64,000 nt of DNA from CBDCFV01 sp965203835 (GTDB taxonomy: Bacteria; Chloroflexota; Dehalococcoidia; Lucifugimonadales; UBA3495). Each line of letters opens with the position of its first letter. Within the stretch, counting starts at the first letter, position 1. The notes under the pieces were generated by a model, which ran no database searches, was not told the origin of the DNA, and saw only the letters and a list, made by a program, of their open reading frames with translations. Positions 1 through 9,143 of this stretch are shown here, piece by piece. The position numbers and the translations under genes are program-made. The DNA is taken from assembly GCA_965203835.1 (NCBI GenBank), contig OZ241919.1, positions 2,108,001 through 2,172,000 of the forward strand, in the 5' to 3' direction.

Positions 1-128
1 AGGTACTCCGGGTGGTCCACACCTTCGGCGGCGCACCGGGCCGCCATCTTCCGGTATTCCCTGAGAAAGCTGGGCAGCTTCAACTCCTTCAGGTGGTGTT
101 CCAACAGAATGGTGGACTTAGTGCTCAT
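1..128 (-). CDS. istB: IS21 helper ATPase IstB, N-terminal fragment
   Basis: This is the first 42 codons of IstB, the AAA+ ATPase that assists the IS21 transposase in target capture. The rest lies beyond the left edge of the window. The start ATG at 126-128 overlaps the istA stop codon as ATGA, the translational coupling usual for IS21. The N-terminus (MSTKSTILLEHHLKELKLPS, then FLREYRK) matches the usual IstB opening helix. No Walker motif is inside the window, so the call rests on this N-terminus and on the coupling to istA. Confidence 0.85.
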   Translation of the reverse strand, partial: MSTKSTILLEHHLKELKLPSFLREYRKMAARCAAEGVDHPEY

Positions 129-1624
129 GCGGACCTCCCGGACAACAATGTCATGTAGTCCTTGGCACAGGTGGTGTTCACTCGCACTCGTGGAAGGTAG
201 GGATACAGTTCCAGGTCCAACCGGGGCGGCCGTCCCTCCAGCCGGCACAGCATCAAGTGCTTCACCGCGTCGAAGCTGACGGCGCCCAACCGGAGAGCAT
301 CCTTCACGGCAGGGTGCGCCTCTTCCAGCCTGAAGGTCTCCAGCAGCCTGAGCACCTGCACAAACTCCCGCTTGCCCCACCGTCCCATCCTGGACTCCAG
401 CAGGCGGCGCAGGGTGGCGAACTCGTCAGGGAGGTCCCATCCCTGGAGGGGCGCGGCCTGGTCCAGCGCGCCAATCTTCTGCTCCAAAAGCGGCAGGTAG
501 TGAATGGGATCGAAGACAAAGTCGTCCCGCTGGTAGGAGCGGGGATGCTTGGCGATCACCTCGGACCCGCAACTGATGACCACCCGGTCCACGTAGCCCC
601 GCACCAAGACATCCCGGTGCCCGTAGGCCACCGGCACCGAATAGTCGTTGGTCCGGTACCGGACCAGGGACAGGGAACTCACCCGGCCTGCTTGCTTTTC
701 GCAGGCATCGCAGGCTACCGCAGGCAACGGCAGCAGCGCCTCCAGGTCCCGCTCCATCCACTGGCCGATGGTCTCCGAAAATCCCCTGAGCCTGGCATCC
801 ATCCGCTCCAGACAACGTTTCTCGAGGTAAGCATTCAGGGCGTCAAAGCTCTCGAAGGACGGGATGGGCACCAGGAAGTTGCGCCGCATGTATCCCACCA
901 GTCCCTCGACCTTGCCCTTGTCGTTGCCCTTGCCGGGACGCCCGAACCGGTCCTCGAACAGGTAGTGGGACTGGACCTCGGTGAAGGCCCTGGTGCGCCT
1001 GCGCCGGCCTTCCCCCAGTATCTTCGCCACCGCCAGCCTGGTGTTGTCGTAGAGGATGCTCCGGGGCACGCCGCCCAGAAATGAGAACGCCGAGACGTGG
1101 CCGTCCAGGAAGGCCTCGGTGGTCTCGGCCGGGTAGGCCTTTACGAAGCAGCCGTCGCTGTGGGGCAGGTCCAGGACGAAGCAGTGGGCCTTCTGCTCCA
1201 CGCCGCCGATGACCACCAGGGCCTCGCCGAAGTCGCACTGGGCGTGGCCTGGCGGATGGGACAGCGGCACGAACATCTCCCGCGATTGGCGGCCATGCTC
1301 CCGGACATAGTCCTTGACGATGGTGTACTGGCCGTCGAACCCGTACTCGTCCCGCAGCCGCTCGAAAATGCGCTTGGCAGTGTGACGCTGCTTCCTGGGA
1401 GCCTTGTGGTCGTCTTCGAGGATACGGTCGATGACGCCCGTAAAGGGCTCCAGCTTGGGGCGGTGGGGCCTGGTCTGCCTCCGGTAACCCGGTGGGACGG
1501 AGTAGGCCAGCATCTTCCGTACAGTGTCCCGGTGCAGACCGAACACCCGGGAGGCCTCCCGGATACCCATCCCCTCCACCATCACCGCCCTGCGGACCCG
1601 CAGATACGATTCCACTTGGTACAT
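125..1624 (-). CDS. istA: IS21 family transposase IstA
   Basis: DDE-type transposase of IS21. I chose the start at 1622-1624 (MYQVESYLRVRRAV), the usual IstA beginning; the frame stays open 30 codons further upstream, but that stretch (MLDIDNQGGG...) is not family-like. Visible parts: an N-terminal helix-turn-helix (IREASRVFGLHRDTVRKML, residues about 21-39) and an rve-type catalytic core with D131 (QCDFGEA), D193 (LYDNTR) and E240 (GNDKGKVEGLVGY). Length, 499 aa, is normal for IstA. The stop overlaps the istB start by four bases. The frame is intact, so the protein is probably functional if istB is complete outside the window. Confidence 0.92.
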   Translation of the reverse strand: MYQVESYLRVRRAVMVEGMGIREASRVFGLHRDTVRKMLAYSVPPGYRRQTRPHRPKLEPFTGVIDRILEDDHKAPRKQRHTAKRIFERLRDEYGFDGQYTIVKDYVREHGRQSREMFVPLSHPPGHAQCDFGEALVVIGGVEQKAHCFVLDLPHSDGCFVKAYPAETTEAFLDGHVSAFSFLGGVPRSILYDNTRLAVAKILGEGRRRRTRAFTEVQSHYLFEDRFGRPGKGNDKGKVEGLVGYMRRNFLVPIPSFESFDALNAYLEKRCLERMDARLRGFSETIGQWMERDLEALLPLPAVACDACEKQAGRVSSLSLVRYRTNDYSVPVAYGHRDVLVRGYVDRVVISCGSEVIAKHPRSYQRDDFVFDPIHYLPLLEQKIGALDQAAPLQGWDLPDEFATLRRLLESRMGRWGKREFVQVLRLLETFRLEEAHPAVKDALRLGAVSFDAVKHLMLCRLEGRPPRLDLELYPYLPRVRVNTTCAKDYMTLLSGRSA

Positions 1625-1734
1625 TCCTGGCACCATCCATGAGGTCGAAAATGACCCTATGGATGGCGGCGGACGGTACACAATTCCTCCGCCTTGGTTG
1701 TCGATGTCCAGCAAAAACGTCCTGACTAACTGGC

Positions 1735-3301
1735 CAGCAGAAATGTCACATTCACCCCATGGAGAATGTGACTTTGACCCCGAAAGAACAAACCAGGCTT
1801 CAGGTCCTCAACAGCTTTCTTGCCGGGCACGCCACCCTGGACCAGGCAGCTGAACTCATGGACGTCAGCCCACGCCACGCCAGGCGCATTGTGGCTGCCT
1901 ACCAGGAGAGAGGCGCCGCCGCCCTCGCCCACGGTCTCCGGGGCCGCAGGCCGGCCAACGCCACGCCCGAAGCCGTGGCTGGCGATGTGGTCCACCTGGC
2001 CCGCACCACCTACGAAGGCGCCAATCATTCCCATATCAGCGAGTTGCTTGCCGAACGCGATGGCATCATCATCGGCAGGACCACCCTGCGGCGGATCCTG
2101 GTGAGCGCCGGATTGAAGAGCCCGCGGCGAAGACGCCCACCGAAACACCGGGTGCGCCGGCAGCGGATGCATCGGGAGGGTATGCTGGTCCAACTCGACG
2201 GCAGCTATCACCGGTGGCTGGGCGACAACGGCCCCCAGTTCACCCTGCTCATCGCGGTGGACGATGCCACCGGCGCCGTGGTCAATGCTCTCTTCTGCGG
2301 CCAGGAGGATGCCCACAACTACTTCCTGCTCATGCAGGGCTTGCTGCGCCGCCGCGGCCTGCCCCTGGCCCTCTACGCCGACCGCCACCCGGTCTTCAAG
2401 CACAAGTCGGAGTATCAGCCCGCCGGCACGCCCACCCAGTTCGGCCGGGCAATGGAGGAACTGGACATACAGCTGATATTCGCCCTGTCTCCCCAGGCCA
2501 AGGGACGGGTGGAGCGGGCGGCCGGGACCTTCCAGGACCGGTTGATCACAGAACTTCGGCTGGCTGGGGCGACCACCGTGGAACAGGCCAGGGCGGTGCT
2601 CCGGCAGTTTCTGCCCCGGTTCAACCGGCGGTTCCAGGTGCCAGCCCAGTGTTCCGAGCCTGCTTTCCGGTCCCTGCAGCCGGACCTTCGCTTGGAACAA
2701 ATCCTGTGCTTCAAGCACCGCAGGAGGGTGGCCAGGGACAACACCGTCAAGTTCCAGAAGCATACTCTGCAACTGCTGCCCGGCCTGGACCGACCCAGCT
2801 ATGCCGGGGCCCATGTGGTGATCCTGGAAGGGCTGGACGGGCGATTGTCGGTGCAGCATGATGGACGCATCATCGCCGCCCAGGAAGCTCCTCCCAGTCC
2901 AGGGAATCTCCGCGGAACACAAAGAACTCTCCCAGCCCAACTGGTCCCGAGTCCCGGCATCCCGTCAATGGCTTCGGGGAGCTCTCAGGAAATGCTCAAC
3001 TCCCAGGTCTGTCCAGAAGGTGACCACACCGTCTCGGTGGATGATGCTCCTACCGGTGAGCTGCAGGTAGTCCCGTCACCGGGGAAACCGACCTTCCTGC
3101 AGCGAGAACGCTGGAAGGCGGTGCAGCAGGCCAAGCTCAGGGGGCTGTCGATCCGGGGGATGGCCAGAGAGTTGGGAATTCACCGCAACACGGTGCGGAA
3201 ATACATCGACGCCGAGAGTCCGCCGACGCGGCGGTTCCCGATCGCTTCAACCGAGGCGGCTTCTGGTACCCTCTCAGAGTCGGCAGGTGACATTTCTCCT
3301 G
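1735..3301 (+). mobile_element. ISNCY (IS1202-like) insertion sequence
   Basis: The element carries the transposase that starts at 1759. Imperfect terminal inverted repeats are visible: 1735-1749 (cagcagaaatgtcac) and 3287-3301 (gtgacatttctcctg) match at 14 of 15 positions. A second 9-bp inverted repeat, gtcacattc at 1745-1753 and gaatgtgac at 1764-1772, surrounds the transposase start codon and may be a transposase or regulator site. No obvious target duplication was found. The right repeat lies inside the last codons of the transposase frame, so the exact right end is uncertain. Confidence 0.65.
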
Positions 3302-3327
3302 AACAGTTGAACGGACATTCTCCCTGA
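1759..3327 (+). CDS. ISNCY family transposase with a second C-terminal HTH
   Basis: DDE/RNase H-fold transposase of 522 aa. The N-terminal winged-helix region (LTPKEQTRLQVLNSFLAGHA, residues 6-25, then VSPRHARRIVAAYQERG) is typical of the ISNCY/IS1202 group. The catalytic residues visible are D147 (VQLDGSYHRWLG), D208 (ALYADRHPVF) and E252 (SPQAKGRVERAAG). Unusually, residues about 452-486 form a second helix-turn-helix (LSIRGMARELGIHRNTVRKY) that resembles the IS21/ISL3-type DNA-binding domain, after a linker rich in P, S and G. This may be a fusion with part of another transposase. The frame runs about 26 bp past the apparent right inverted repeat. Confidence 0.85.
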   Translation: MENVTLTPKEQTRLQVLNSFLAGHATLDQAAELMDVSPRHARRIVAAYQERGAAALAHGLRGRRPANATPEAVAGDVVHLARTTYEGANHSHISELLAERDGIIIGRTTLRRILVSAGLKSPRRRRPPKHRVRRQRMHREGMLVQLDGSYHRWLGDNGPQFTLLIAVDDATGAVVNALFCGQEDAHNYFLLMQGLLRRRGLPLALYADRHPVFKHKSEYQPAGTPTQFGRAMEELDIQLIFALSPQAKGRVERAAGTFQDRLITELRLAGATTVEQARAVLRQFLPRFNRRFQVPAQCSEPAFRSLQPDLRLEQILCFKHRRRVARDNTVKFQKHTLQLLPGLDRPSYAGAHVVILEGLDGRLSVQHDGRIIAAQEAPPSPGNLRGTQRTLPAQLVPSPGIPSMASGSSQEMLNSQVCPEGDHTVSVDDAPTGELQVVPSPGKPTFLQRERWKAVQQAKLRGLSIRGMARELGIHRNTVRKYIDAESPPTRRFPIASTEAASGTLSESAGDISPEQLNGHSP

Positions 3328-3340
3328 CCGACGACAGCCA

Positions 3341-3393
3341 AATGTCAGTCGGTCAATCCGCCTGCGCGGTCCAATTTACCTCCGCCGATTACA
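3341..3393 (+). repeat. Two-part repeat shared with 24539-24590 (inverted)
   Basis: A block at 3341-3350 (aatgtcagtc) and a 26-bp block at 3368-3393 recur, in inverted orientation and with nearly the same spacing, at 24539-24590. The middle of about 18 bases differs. Here the repeat sits directly upstream of the nuclease start at 3396. It may be a conserved end of an insertion sequence or an upstream regulatory region carried by one. Confidence 0.7.
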
Positions 3394-3395
3394 CC

Positions 3396-4052
3396 ATGGT
3401 TCAATTGCGCAAAGACGGCCCCTACTTCTGGGTGACCTGGCTTACAAAGTTGTTGACTGGGGAGAACTCCTGCGAATGGGCCACTTGGTTCAAGGCGCAC
3501 CACGAAAGCGGAAGTTGGAAGCACGCTCCCAGCTTCTTTGACTTGGTCAGATGGCAAATGGACCATACGGCGAGACTCAACGAGACCGCTGGCGAATGGC
3601 AAGGACGAGGCTATACTGTGTATACCGAAAACCGGAATAGTTTCGTCCTCAGAGGTACATCCGTCACTTTGGGAGGCAAACCTGATCTGGTCGCCAGGCG
3701 AGGCGAAACCGGTGTTATTGTCGATGTGAAGACAGGCAGGCCTAGCCCCTCCCACAGTGTACAGGTGTTGTTCTACATGTACGCTGTACCCAGGGCGATA
3801 CAGCAACACGAAGGGATTCGATTCTCCGGTCAAGTGGCCTACAGGGACCATGTGGTCGATATACCGGCCGATGCGGTAGACGACGACTTCATAGGGACCT
3901 TGTCCCGTGTTATACGCAGGTTGGCTTTGTCGACGCCCCCAAAGAAATCTCCAATCCTGGCGGAGTGTGGCTTCTGCAACATCACTACCGCCGATTGTCC
4001 TGAGAGAATGGTAGAAGGTCTCCCTGATGAAGGGGATACGGAAGACTTTTGA
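3396..4052 (+). CDS. Cas4/RecB-like PD-(D/E)XK nuclease with probable Fe-S cysteines
   Basis: A 218-aa nuclease-like protein. I chose the ATG at 3396 because the preceding 18 in-frame codons are IS- or repeat-derived and MVQLRKDGPYFWVTWLTKLL is a plausible N-terminus. The PD-(D/E)XK core is visible: GGKPDLVARR (D97), VIVDVKTGR (D110, K112) and a following Q123. One early cysteine (C26, GENSCEWATW) plus a C-terminal C-x2-C-x6-C group (C191, C194, C201) matches the four-cysteine arrangement that binds an iron-sulfur cluster in Cas4 and AddB-type nucleases. It stands alone between an ISNCY and an IS630 element, with no cas1/cas2 beside it. It may be a stand-alone Cas4-like or defence nuclease. 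Confidence 0.75.
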   Translation: MVQLRKDGPYFWVTWLTKLLTGENSCEWATWFKAHHESGSWKHAPSFFDLVRWQMDHTARLNETAGEWQGRGYTVYTENRNSFVLRGTSVTLGGKPDLVARRGETGVIVDVKTGRPSPSHSVQVLFYMYAVPRAIQQHEGIRFSGQVAYRDHVVDIPADAVDDDFIGTLSRVIRRLALSTPPKKSPILAECGFCNITTADCPERMVEGLPDEGDTEDF

Positions 4053-4487
4053 GAATTGATGTTCAAGAAAGGCTCAAAAGGGCTATCGTGTTGCGCGCGC
4101 GGGCGGACCGCCATCCAGAGCCCGTTGGCCGTAAAGTTGCGGTAGTCGTGGCTGGTAGAGAAGCGGTGAGCGTTGGAGTTGCAGCCGGTGGCGGTGGGGT
4201 TGTCAGCCGATGGAGGCTTCGAGAAATGGGTCCAGGCAAGTCAGCCTTCGAGGAACTCGCGGGGAAATGGAATGAACATGTGGCTCGTTGAGTTTGCCTG
4301 GGGATCCCGTACGGCACCGATGACGACCTGGATGCTCGTTATACCGGTGCCGGCAGCCAGTATTTGAGTCCCGTCCTCCCGCGGCGTCCATGTCCTGCTG
4401 CTAGACGGTAATAGAGGCCTCGGTGACCGCGAACCTTTCCCTGCCGTCAGAGGTGAGAGCGAAGACGATGATGTCAGCTTAGTCTAG
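4053..4487. other. Gap without a supported gene
   Basis: This 435-bp stretch between the nuclease gene and the first IS630 element has only short overlapping frames with no family resemblance. I see no RNA gene or repeat in it. Confidence 0.5.
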
Positions 4488-5743
4488 TAGAGCGACAGCT
4501 TTGAATTGATAGATAATAGACTGTAATCTTGCCGGTTTAGAGCAAAAGGCAAAGTGAATCTGGGAGGATGGGGATGCCAGCCAAGAAGTACCGGGTCAGG
4601 CTGAGTGCGGAGGAGCAACAGGAATTGAAGAGGCTGGTGTCGAAAGGACGGGCGGCAGCGTACCGGCAGACACACGCCCGCATCCTGCTGCTCAGCGATG
4701 AATCCCAAGAGGGCGGTGCGATGAAGGACGGGGAAATAGCCCGGGTGCTGAAGGTGGGCAACGCCACGGTGGAACGGGTGCGCCGCCGCTGTGTCGAAGA
4801 GGGTCTGGAGAGGGCCTTGGGACGCAAAGAACAGGTCAACCGCCGCCCGAAGAAGCTGGATGGTCAGGGAGAAGCCCACCTGGTAGCCTTGGCTTGCTCC
4901 CAACCGCCGGAGGGCCGGGCTGGCTGGACGCTGAATCTGCTGGCTGATCAGTTGGTGGAGAGGGAGATAGTGGACAGCATCAGCACCGAGACGGTGCGCC
5001 AGACACTGAAAAAAACGAACTCAAGCCTTGGCTGAAGGAATGCTGGTGCATCCCGCCCAAGGCCAATGCCGAGTTCGTCTGCGCCCCCGTATCAAGCACG
5101 GGGCAGGCTATGGAGGACGTGCTGGAGGTCTACCGTCGCCAGTTTGCCGACAACGAGGTTCTGGTGTGCTTGGACGAGACCAGCAAACAGCAGGTAAAGG
5201 AGACCCGCTTGCCGCGTCCGGCCCGCCCTGGGGAGGTGGCCTGCTACGATTACGAGTACGAGCGCAACGGAGTGAGCAGCCTGTTCATGCTGTTCGCACC
5301 CTTGGAGGGGTGGCGCCGAGTGGAGGTGACGGACCGGCGCACCAAAGCCGACTGGGCTCGGGTGGTGCGGCAACTGGTGGATGTGGACTATGCCGACAAG
5401 GAACGGATTGTGCTGGTGATGGACAATCTGAACACCCACCATCCGTCGTCGCTGTACGAGGCTTTCGAGCCTGGGGAGGCGAGACGTATTGCGGAGAGGC
5501 TGGAAATCCACTATACGCCGAAGCATGGAAGTTGGCTGAATATGGCCGAGATAGAGCTTGGAGTGTTGGCGAGGCAGTGCTTGGACCGCCGGATTCCTTG
5601 CCGGGAAATGCTGGAACAGGAGACTCAAGTGTGGCAGAACCAACGGAACCGTGCCGCAATCCGAGTGGACTGGCGTTTCACCACGGAGGACGCTCGCATC
5701 AAACTCAAGTCACTTTATCCCTCAATCCAACACTGATGAACTA
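4488..5743 (+). mobile_element. IS630 family element, copy 1
   Basis: The element is bounded by TA dinucleotides (4488-4489 and 5742-5743), the expected IS630 target duplication. Related inverted ends follow: 4496-4516 and 5715-5735 match at most positions (CAG..TTG.ATTGA..GATAA). It carries one transposase in two frames. Its right TA is shared with, or directly abuts, the left end of a second, unrelated IS630 element. Confidence 0.65.
4568..5736 (+). CDS. IS630 family transposase, two frames joined by a -1 frameshift
   Basis: DDE transposase of the Tc1/mariner-IS630 superfamily. The first frame (4568-5035) holds the helix-turn-helix DNA-binding part (GEIARVLKVGNATVERVRRR). The second (open to 5736) holds the catalytic part with D in LVCLDETSKQ, D in LVMDNLNTHH and E in SWLNMAEIELGVL. 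The frames join at A7 (5009-5015, ctgAAAAAAAcg): a -1 slip gives the family-typical linker KKNELKPWLKECWCIPP. This is most simply a programmed frameshift as in other IS630 elements, because the second copy has the same A7 arrangement. Confidence 0.85.
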
Positions 5744-6867
5744 CTAAGTACAAACAGATAAACAATTTGGAGATAAAATAAGGGAGGAGGCTGAGATGAA
5801 ACCACCATTGAGACTTTCTCCCTTGAGTAAGGAGCAGCTCGATGAGTTGCAGGAATTATACCGCACCACCAGGAAGGTACGGCTGAGGACCAGGGCCCAG
5901 ATGGTTCTGTTGGCTGCCGAGGAGGAGATGACTGCGCCGGCCATTGCCCGGATCGTACGGGAGAGCGACCAGACCGTAAGGAACTGGCTCAAGCGCTACC
6001 AAGCCGAGGGAATCGAAGGGCTGGCGGATGCCCCCATACCCGGCGCGCCCCGGAAGGTGACCCCTGAGTATGTCCGGAGATTGGTGGAGGTGGTCCGGCA
6101 ACGTCCCCGCAGCTTGGGGCTACCCTTTTCCTTGTGGACCCTGGCCAGGTTGGCTGATTACCTGGCTGAGGAGACGGGTATCCGGGTGGAGGCCGAGACG
6201 GTCCGGATGCACCTGAAGAAAGCGGAAATCGTGTTGAGCCGCCCCCAGCACAAAGTCAGCAGCCCAGACCCGGAGTATCTGGTCAAAAAAAGACGCTTGA
6301 AGACACCCGGGATAGCCTGAAGGAGGGAGAGGTCTTTTACTATGCCGATGAGTTCAATCTCTCCTGGCTGCCCACGTTGCGGGCCCTGTGGAGTCCCAAG
6401 GGACAGCAGGTGATGATACCGGCGCCCGGGCAACCCACCAAGCACTATGGCATTGGGGCGGTCAATTACCATACGGGAGAGACCATGGTGCTGTTCAGGA
6501 GGCGTAAGCGTCGCCGGGAGATAGCGGAGTTGCTGCAAGCATTGGTGGATAAACATCCTGCCGAGATGGTCTACGTGGCATGGGATAATGCCAACACTCA
6601 CCAAGATGAAGAGGTGGATGCTGTGGTGCGCGGAGCAGCAGGCCGCTTGGTGTTGCTGTACCTGCCCACCTACAGCCCTTGGCTCAATCCTATCGAGATG
6701 CTGTGGCGGCACTTCCGCCGGGAAGTGACCCATTGTGAGTTGTTCGAGAGCGTAAAGGCGTTGGTGTCTGCGGCCCAAGACTTCTTCGACCGCTACAACC
6801 TATGCCCACAGCGAATACGCTCGGTCATTGGCGCTATCCCTAAATCTTTGCCGGTTTGTACTTAGTA
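5742..6867 (+). mobile_element. IS630 family element, copy 2 (different subtype)
   Basis: Bounded by TA (5742-5743, 6866-6867) with perfect inverted ends: ctaagtacaaac next to the left TA and gtttgtacttag next to the right TA. Its transposase is only distantly similar to copy 1. It appears to have inserted at, or to share, the TA that flanks copy 1. Confidence 0.8.
5796..6865 (+). CDS. IS630 family transposase, two frames joined by a -1 frameshift
   Basis: The first frame (5796-6320) carries the N-terminal helix-turn-helix (APAIARIVRESDQTVRNWLK, residues about 49-68). The second frame, open to 6865, carries the DDE core: YYADEFNLSWLP (D), VAWDNANTHQ (D) and SPWLNPIEMLWRHF (E). The frames join at an A7 run (6285-6291) by a -1 slip, giving YLVKKKTLEDTRD. 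The stop codon lies inside the right inverted repeat. A Shine-Dalgarno-like ggagg precedes the start. The element looks intact if the frameshift is programmed. Confidence 0.85.
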
Positions 6868-6912
6868 GTCCAACTGCTTTGAAATGATGAGTAGCTCTTG
6901 GCTCGAGTCCAT

Positions 6913-7170
6913 TAACTTGGATGTTCGTCGAATGGTTTTGCCGGCCAAATTACCCATCATTACAAAGATTTCGGTCTACTAGCGGACAAATGCGAGATGT
7001 GCGACTCAACGGTGAAGGTAGAAATTCACCACGTCCGCGCACTTCAAGACCTGAACGTGAAAGGCCAACGGGAAAAGCCCAAGTGGATACAAATCATGGC
7101 GGCGCGTCGGCGCAAGACCCTCGCGGTTTGCCGGACGTGTCACATGGACATCCACCACGAGCGCAAGTAA
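6913..7170 (+). pseudogene. C-terminal fragment of a group II intron reverse transcriptase/maturase (HNH part)
   Basis: The reading frame ending at 7168-7170 encodes LADKCEMCDSTVKVEIHHV, then about 20 residues including KPKWIQIMAARRRKTLAVCR, then TCHMDIHHERK. This C-x2-C / IHH / C-x2-CH pattern with the MAARRRKTL stretch is the HNH endonuclease end of group II intron maturases. The reverse transcriptase part is missing: an in-frame TAA lies at 6913-6915 and the IS630 right end is only 46 bp upstream of that. So this is a 3' remnant, perhaps truncated by the IS630 insertion. No intron 3' end was identified. Confidence 0.7.
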
Positions 7171-7225
7171 TCCGCAAAACGCAGAAGTCGGTAGTGTCGC
7201 ACAATGACCCCAACGCGGTTCCATC

Positions 7226-7558
7226 CTACCGCGTTGGCGCACCAGTCTTCTCGACCGCTGTTGGCTTGAATCCAGCTATAAGGAGTACCACAAAGTTCGC
7301 TAGCGGCACGAAAAGCAGAAGACAAAGCCACGGGCTAAGACCCGCATCGCGCAGCCGCTTGGCACAAGACACGAAAAATACCCAACACAACCACCAAAGG
7401 AGAAATAGAAGAACAAAGAAATACAAGTCAAGCATCATCCCCACAGGGATCCAGCTAAGAGGCAGTGAGAAGAGGATTGCCGCCAGTGATACAGCTAGCA
7501 TTCCCAGCCAAAACCGGGAGCGGCTGACTGTTCCCTGAAAGCTAAAGAGGGACTTCAT
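7226..7558 (-). CDS. DUF805 family membrane protein
   Basis: A 110-aa integral membrane protein. The N-terminal signature FSFQGTVSRSRFWLGML and the internal CAKRLRDAGLSPWLCLLLFV are diagnostic of DUF805. Three or four hydrophobic segments are visible (residues about 18-40, 44-65 and 78-96). The family has no settled molecular function. It stands alone between the intron fragment and the IS701 element, and the frame is intact. Confidence 0.85.
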   Translation of the reverse strand: MKSLFSFQGTVSRSRFWLGMLAVSLAAILFSLPLSWIPVGMMLDLYFFVLLFLLWWLCWVFFVSCAKRLRDAGLSPWLCLLLFVPLANFVVLLIAGFKPTAVEKTGAPTR

Positions 7559-7654
7559 AGCTACCCCTACTGGAACCTAGCAAAGGCAACAAATCATCAG
7601 GTCGTTGCCTTGGCACAAACAGGATAGCACGGGTTCCCATTCGACACTACCAAC

Positions 7655-9143
7655 CTAGTATTACAACGACAGTTCAAGGCGGAACAGTCCGGGATGCGTG
7701 CAATGCGGCCCGGCGCTTGGCGTGGGAGCGATTGGCCCGTTCGTTGGCATCCTGCGTATCCTCCAGCCATCGCAGCAACTCAGCCGGCCCGAATTGTTCC
7801 CGGGGCAGCATCTCACGCACCACCCGGTACACCCCCGTTTACACGAGGGCAGGCTCTGGGGCCTCGTTATCTGAGGCATCTTTTTCCCCCCAATCCTGTT
7901 GCAGGCTCAGCAGGAAGGCTCCACCCAGCAGGCACATGGCTATGTGGTGATGCCAGCCCGCCCAGCTCCGGGTCTCGTATTCGTCCAGCCCCACGTCGCC
8001 CTTCTCAGTCTGGAACTCCGTTTCTATCCGCCACCGGGACCCGCCCACGTATGCCAGGGTCTCCAAAGGCGTGTCTTCGGGAGCGTTGGACAGGTAGTAG
8101 CGGGGCTCGCTGCCGTCCAGGTTCCGGCGCCATACCGCCCAGTGGATTTCGCCGGGCTTGCTCTTCCTGGTTACCCGCATCCGCTGGGCGCTGAACATGT
8201 AGCTCCTCGGCCCCTGGGACCCCTGGGCCACCGTTATCTCCCGCCAGGACCCATCAAGCAACTCATCGCCGCGTTGCTCCATGGTCCGCCGCTGCCCATC
8301 CCGCAGCTTGGGTTTGCGGGGGCGCCCGGACCCCTGATATTCCGGACTGGCCCACGAGGGATCCAAAGGCCACACCGGCGTGCTGCCCGGAACGTCCAGC
8401 ACGTACCACATCCCCTGAGCCGCTAGTCCTTCCCGGAAGGACGGCGACATGCCGAAGGCGTCGTCTGCGGCTACCCATCCGGCCCTCAAATGTCCCAGCT
8501 TTACTGCCCGCTCCAGCATCTCCAAAGCCAGTTCCATCTTCGACTTGTAGCCTCGCCGCTCCACCGGGACCCCCGCTGCGGCACAGCGCTCCGGGTCCTT
8601 GGTCCAACTCTCCGGCAGGTAAAGGCGCTTGTCCACCAGGGCCCGTCCCAAGGGACTGACGCAGGCCAGGAACATTCCGGCCTGGCAGTTGGCCACCTTG
8701 CCCAATCTGCCGCAGTACTGGCGGGCCACTCCTGCTGATTTCCTCCCCTGCTTGGGGAAGTCGCTGCCGTCCAGCACCCACACCGCCCCAGGGTGTTCCA
8801 GCTTGGGCGCCAGGTACTCCTGCAGCCGCCCTGCAACCGCGTCATCGTCCCACGGAGAGTCGGTAAGAAACCGTTGCATCCCGCGGGCGGACTCGGGAAC
8901 CGTCTCCGAGAGATTCTCGGCGTTGCGCCGCTCCCCGGATTGCACCAGCAGGGCTTGCAGCTAATGGCGGCTGCGCTCCCGGGTCTCCCGGCGGCCAAAC
9001 AGCCCGGCGAAATAAGAGTGAAACTCCCGAAAGTCCTGGTATACCTGCTCGAAAGCCGCCGCATCCACTTCCCTGCCTCACCTGACCAAGCCTTCCTCAA
9101 CTTCCCAGTGATCTTATCACTCCAACTGTCGTTGTAATACTAG
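7655..9143 (-). mobile_element. IS701 family element with perfect 20-bp ends
   Basis: The outer 20 bp at 7655-7674 and 9124-9143 are perfect inverted repeats (ctagtattacaacgacagtt). The outermost CTAG on both sides fits the YTAR target duplication of IS701, leaving 16-bp true ends starting TATTACAACGAC. The transposase inside is on the minus strand and has an in-frame amber codon. The right end abuts the 3' end of the IS1380 transposase relic. The same end sequence, with one change, bounds a MITE at 24370-24521. Confidence 0.9.
7839..9068 (-). pseudogene. IS701 family transposase interrupted by TAG
   Basis: From a GTG at 9066-9068 the frame encodes FEQVYQDFREF, the usual IS701 N-terminal region, then meets TAG at 8961-8963 where the family has another residue (RSRH-stop-LQALLVQSGERRN). 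After the stop the frame is open to 7839, and a 368-aa product could start at an internal ATG at 8943-8945. The core carries WVLDGSDFPKQGRKS (first D), VAADDAFGMS (second D) and IETEFQTEKGDVGLDEYE (E). The element is thus probably defective unless the amber codon is suppressed or is an assembly error. No other damage is visible. Confidence 0.85.
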
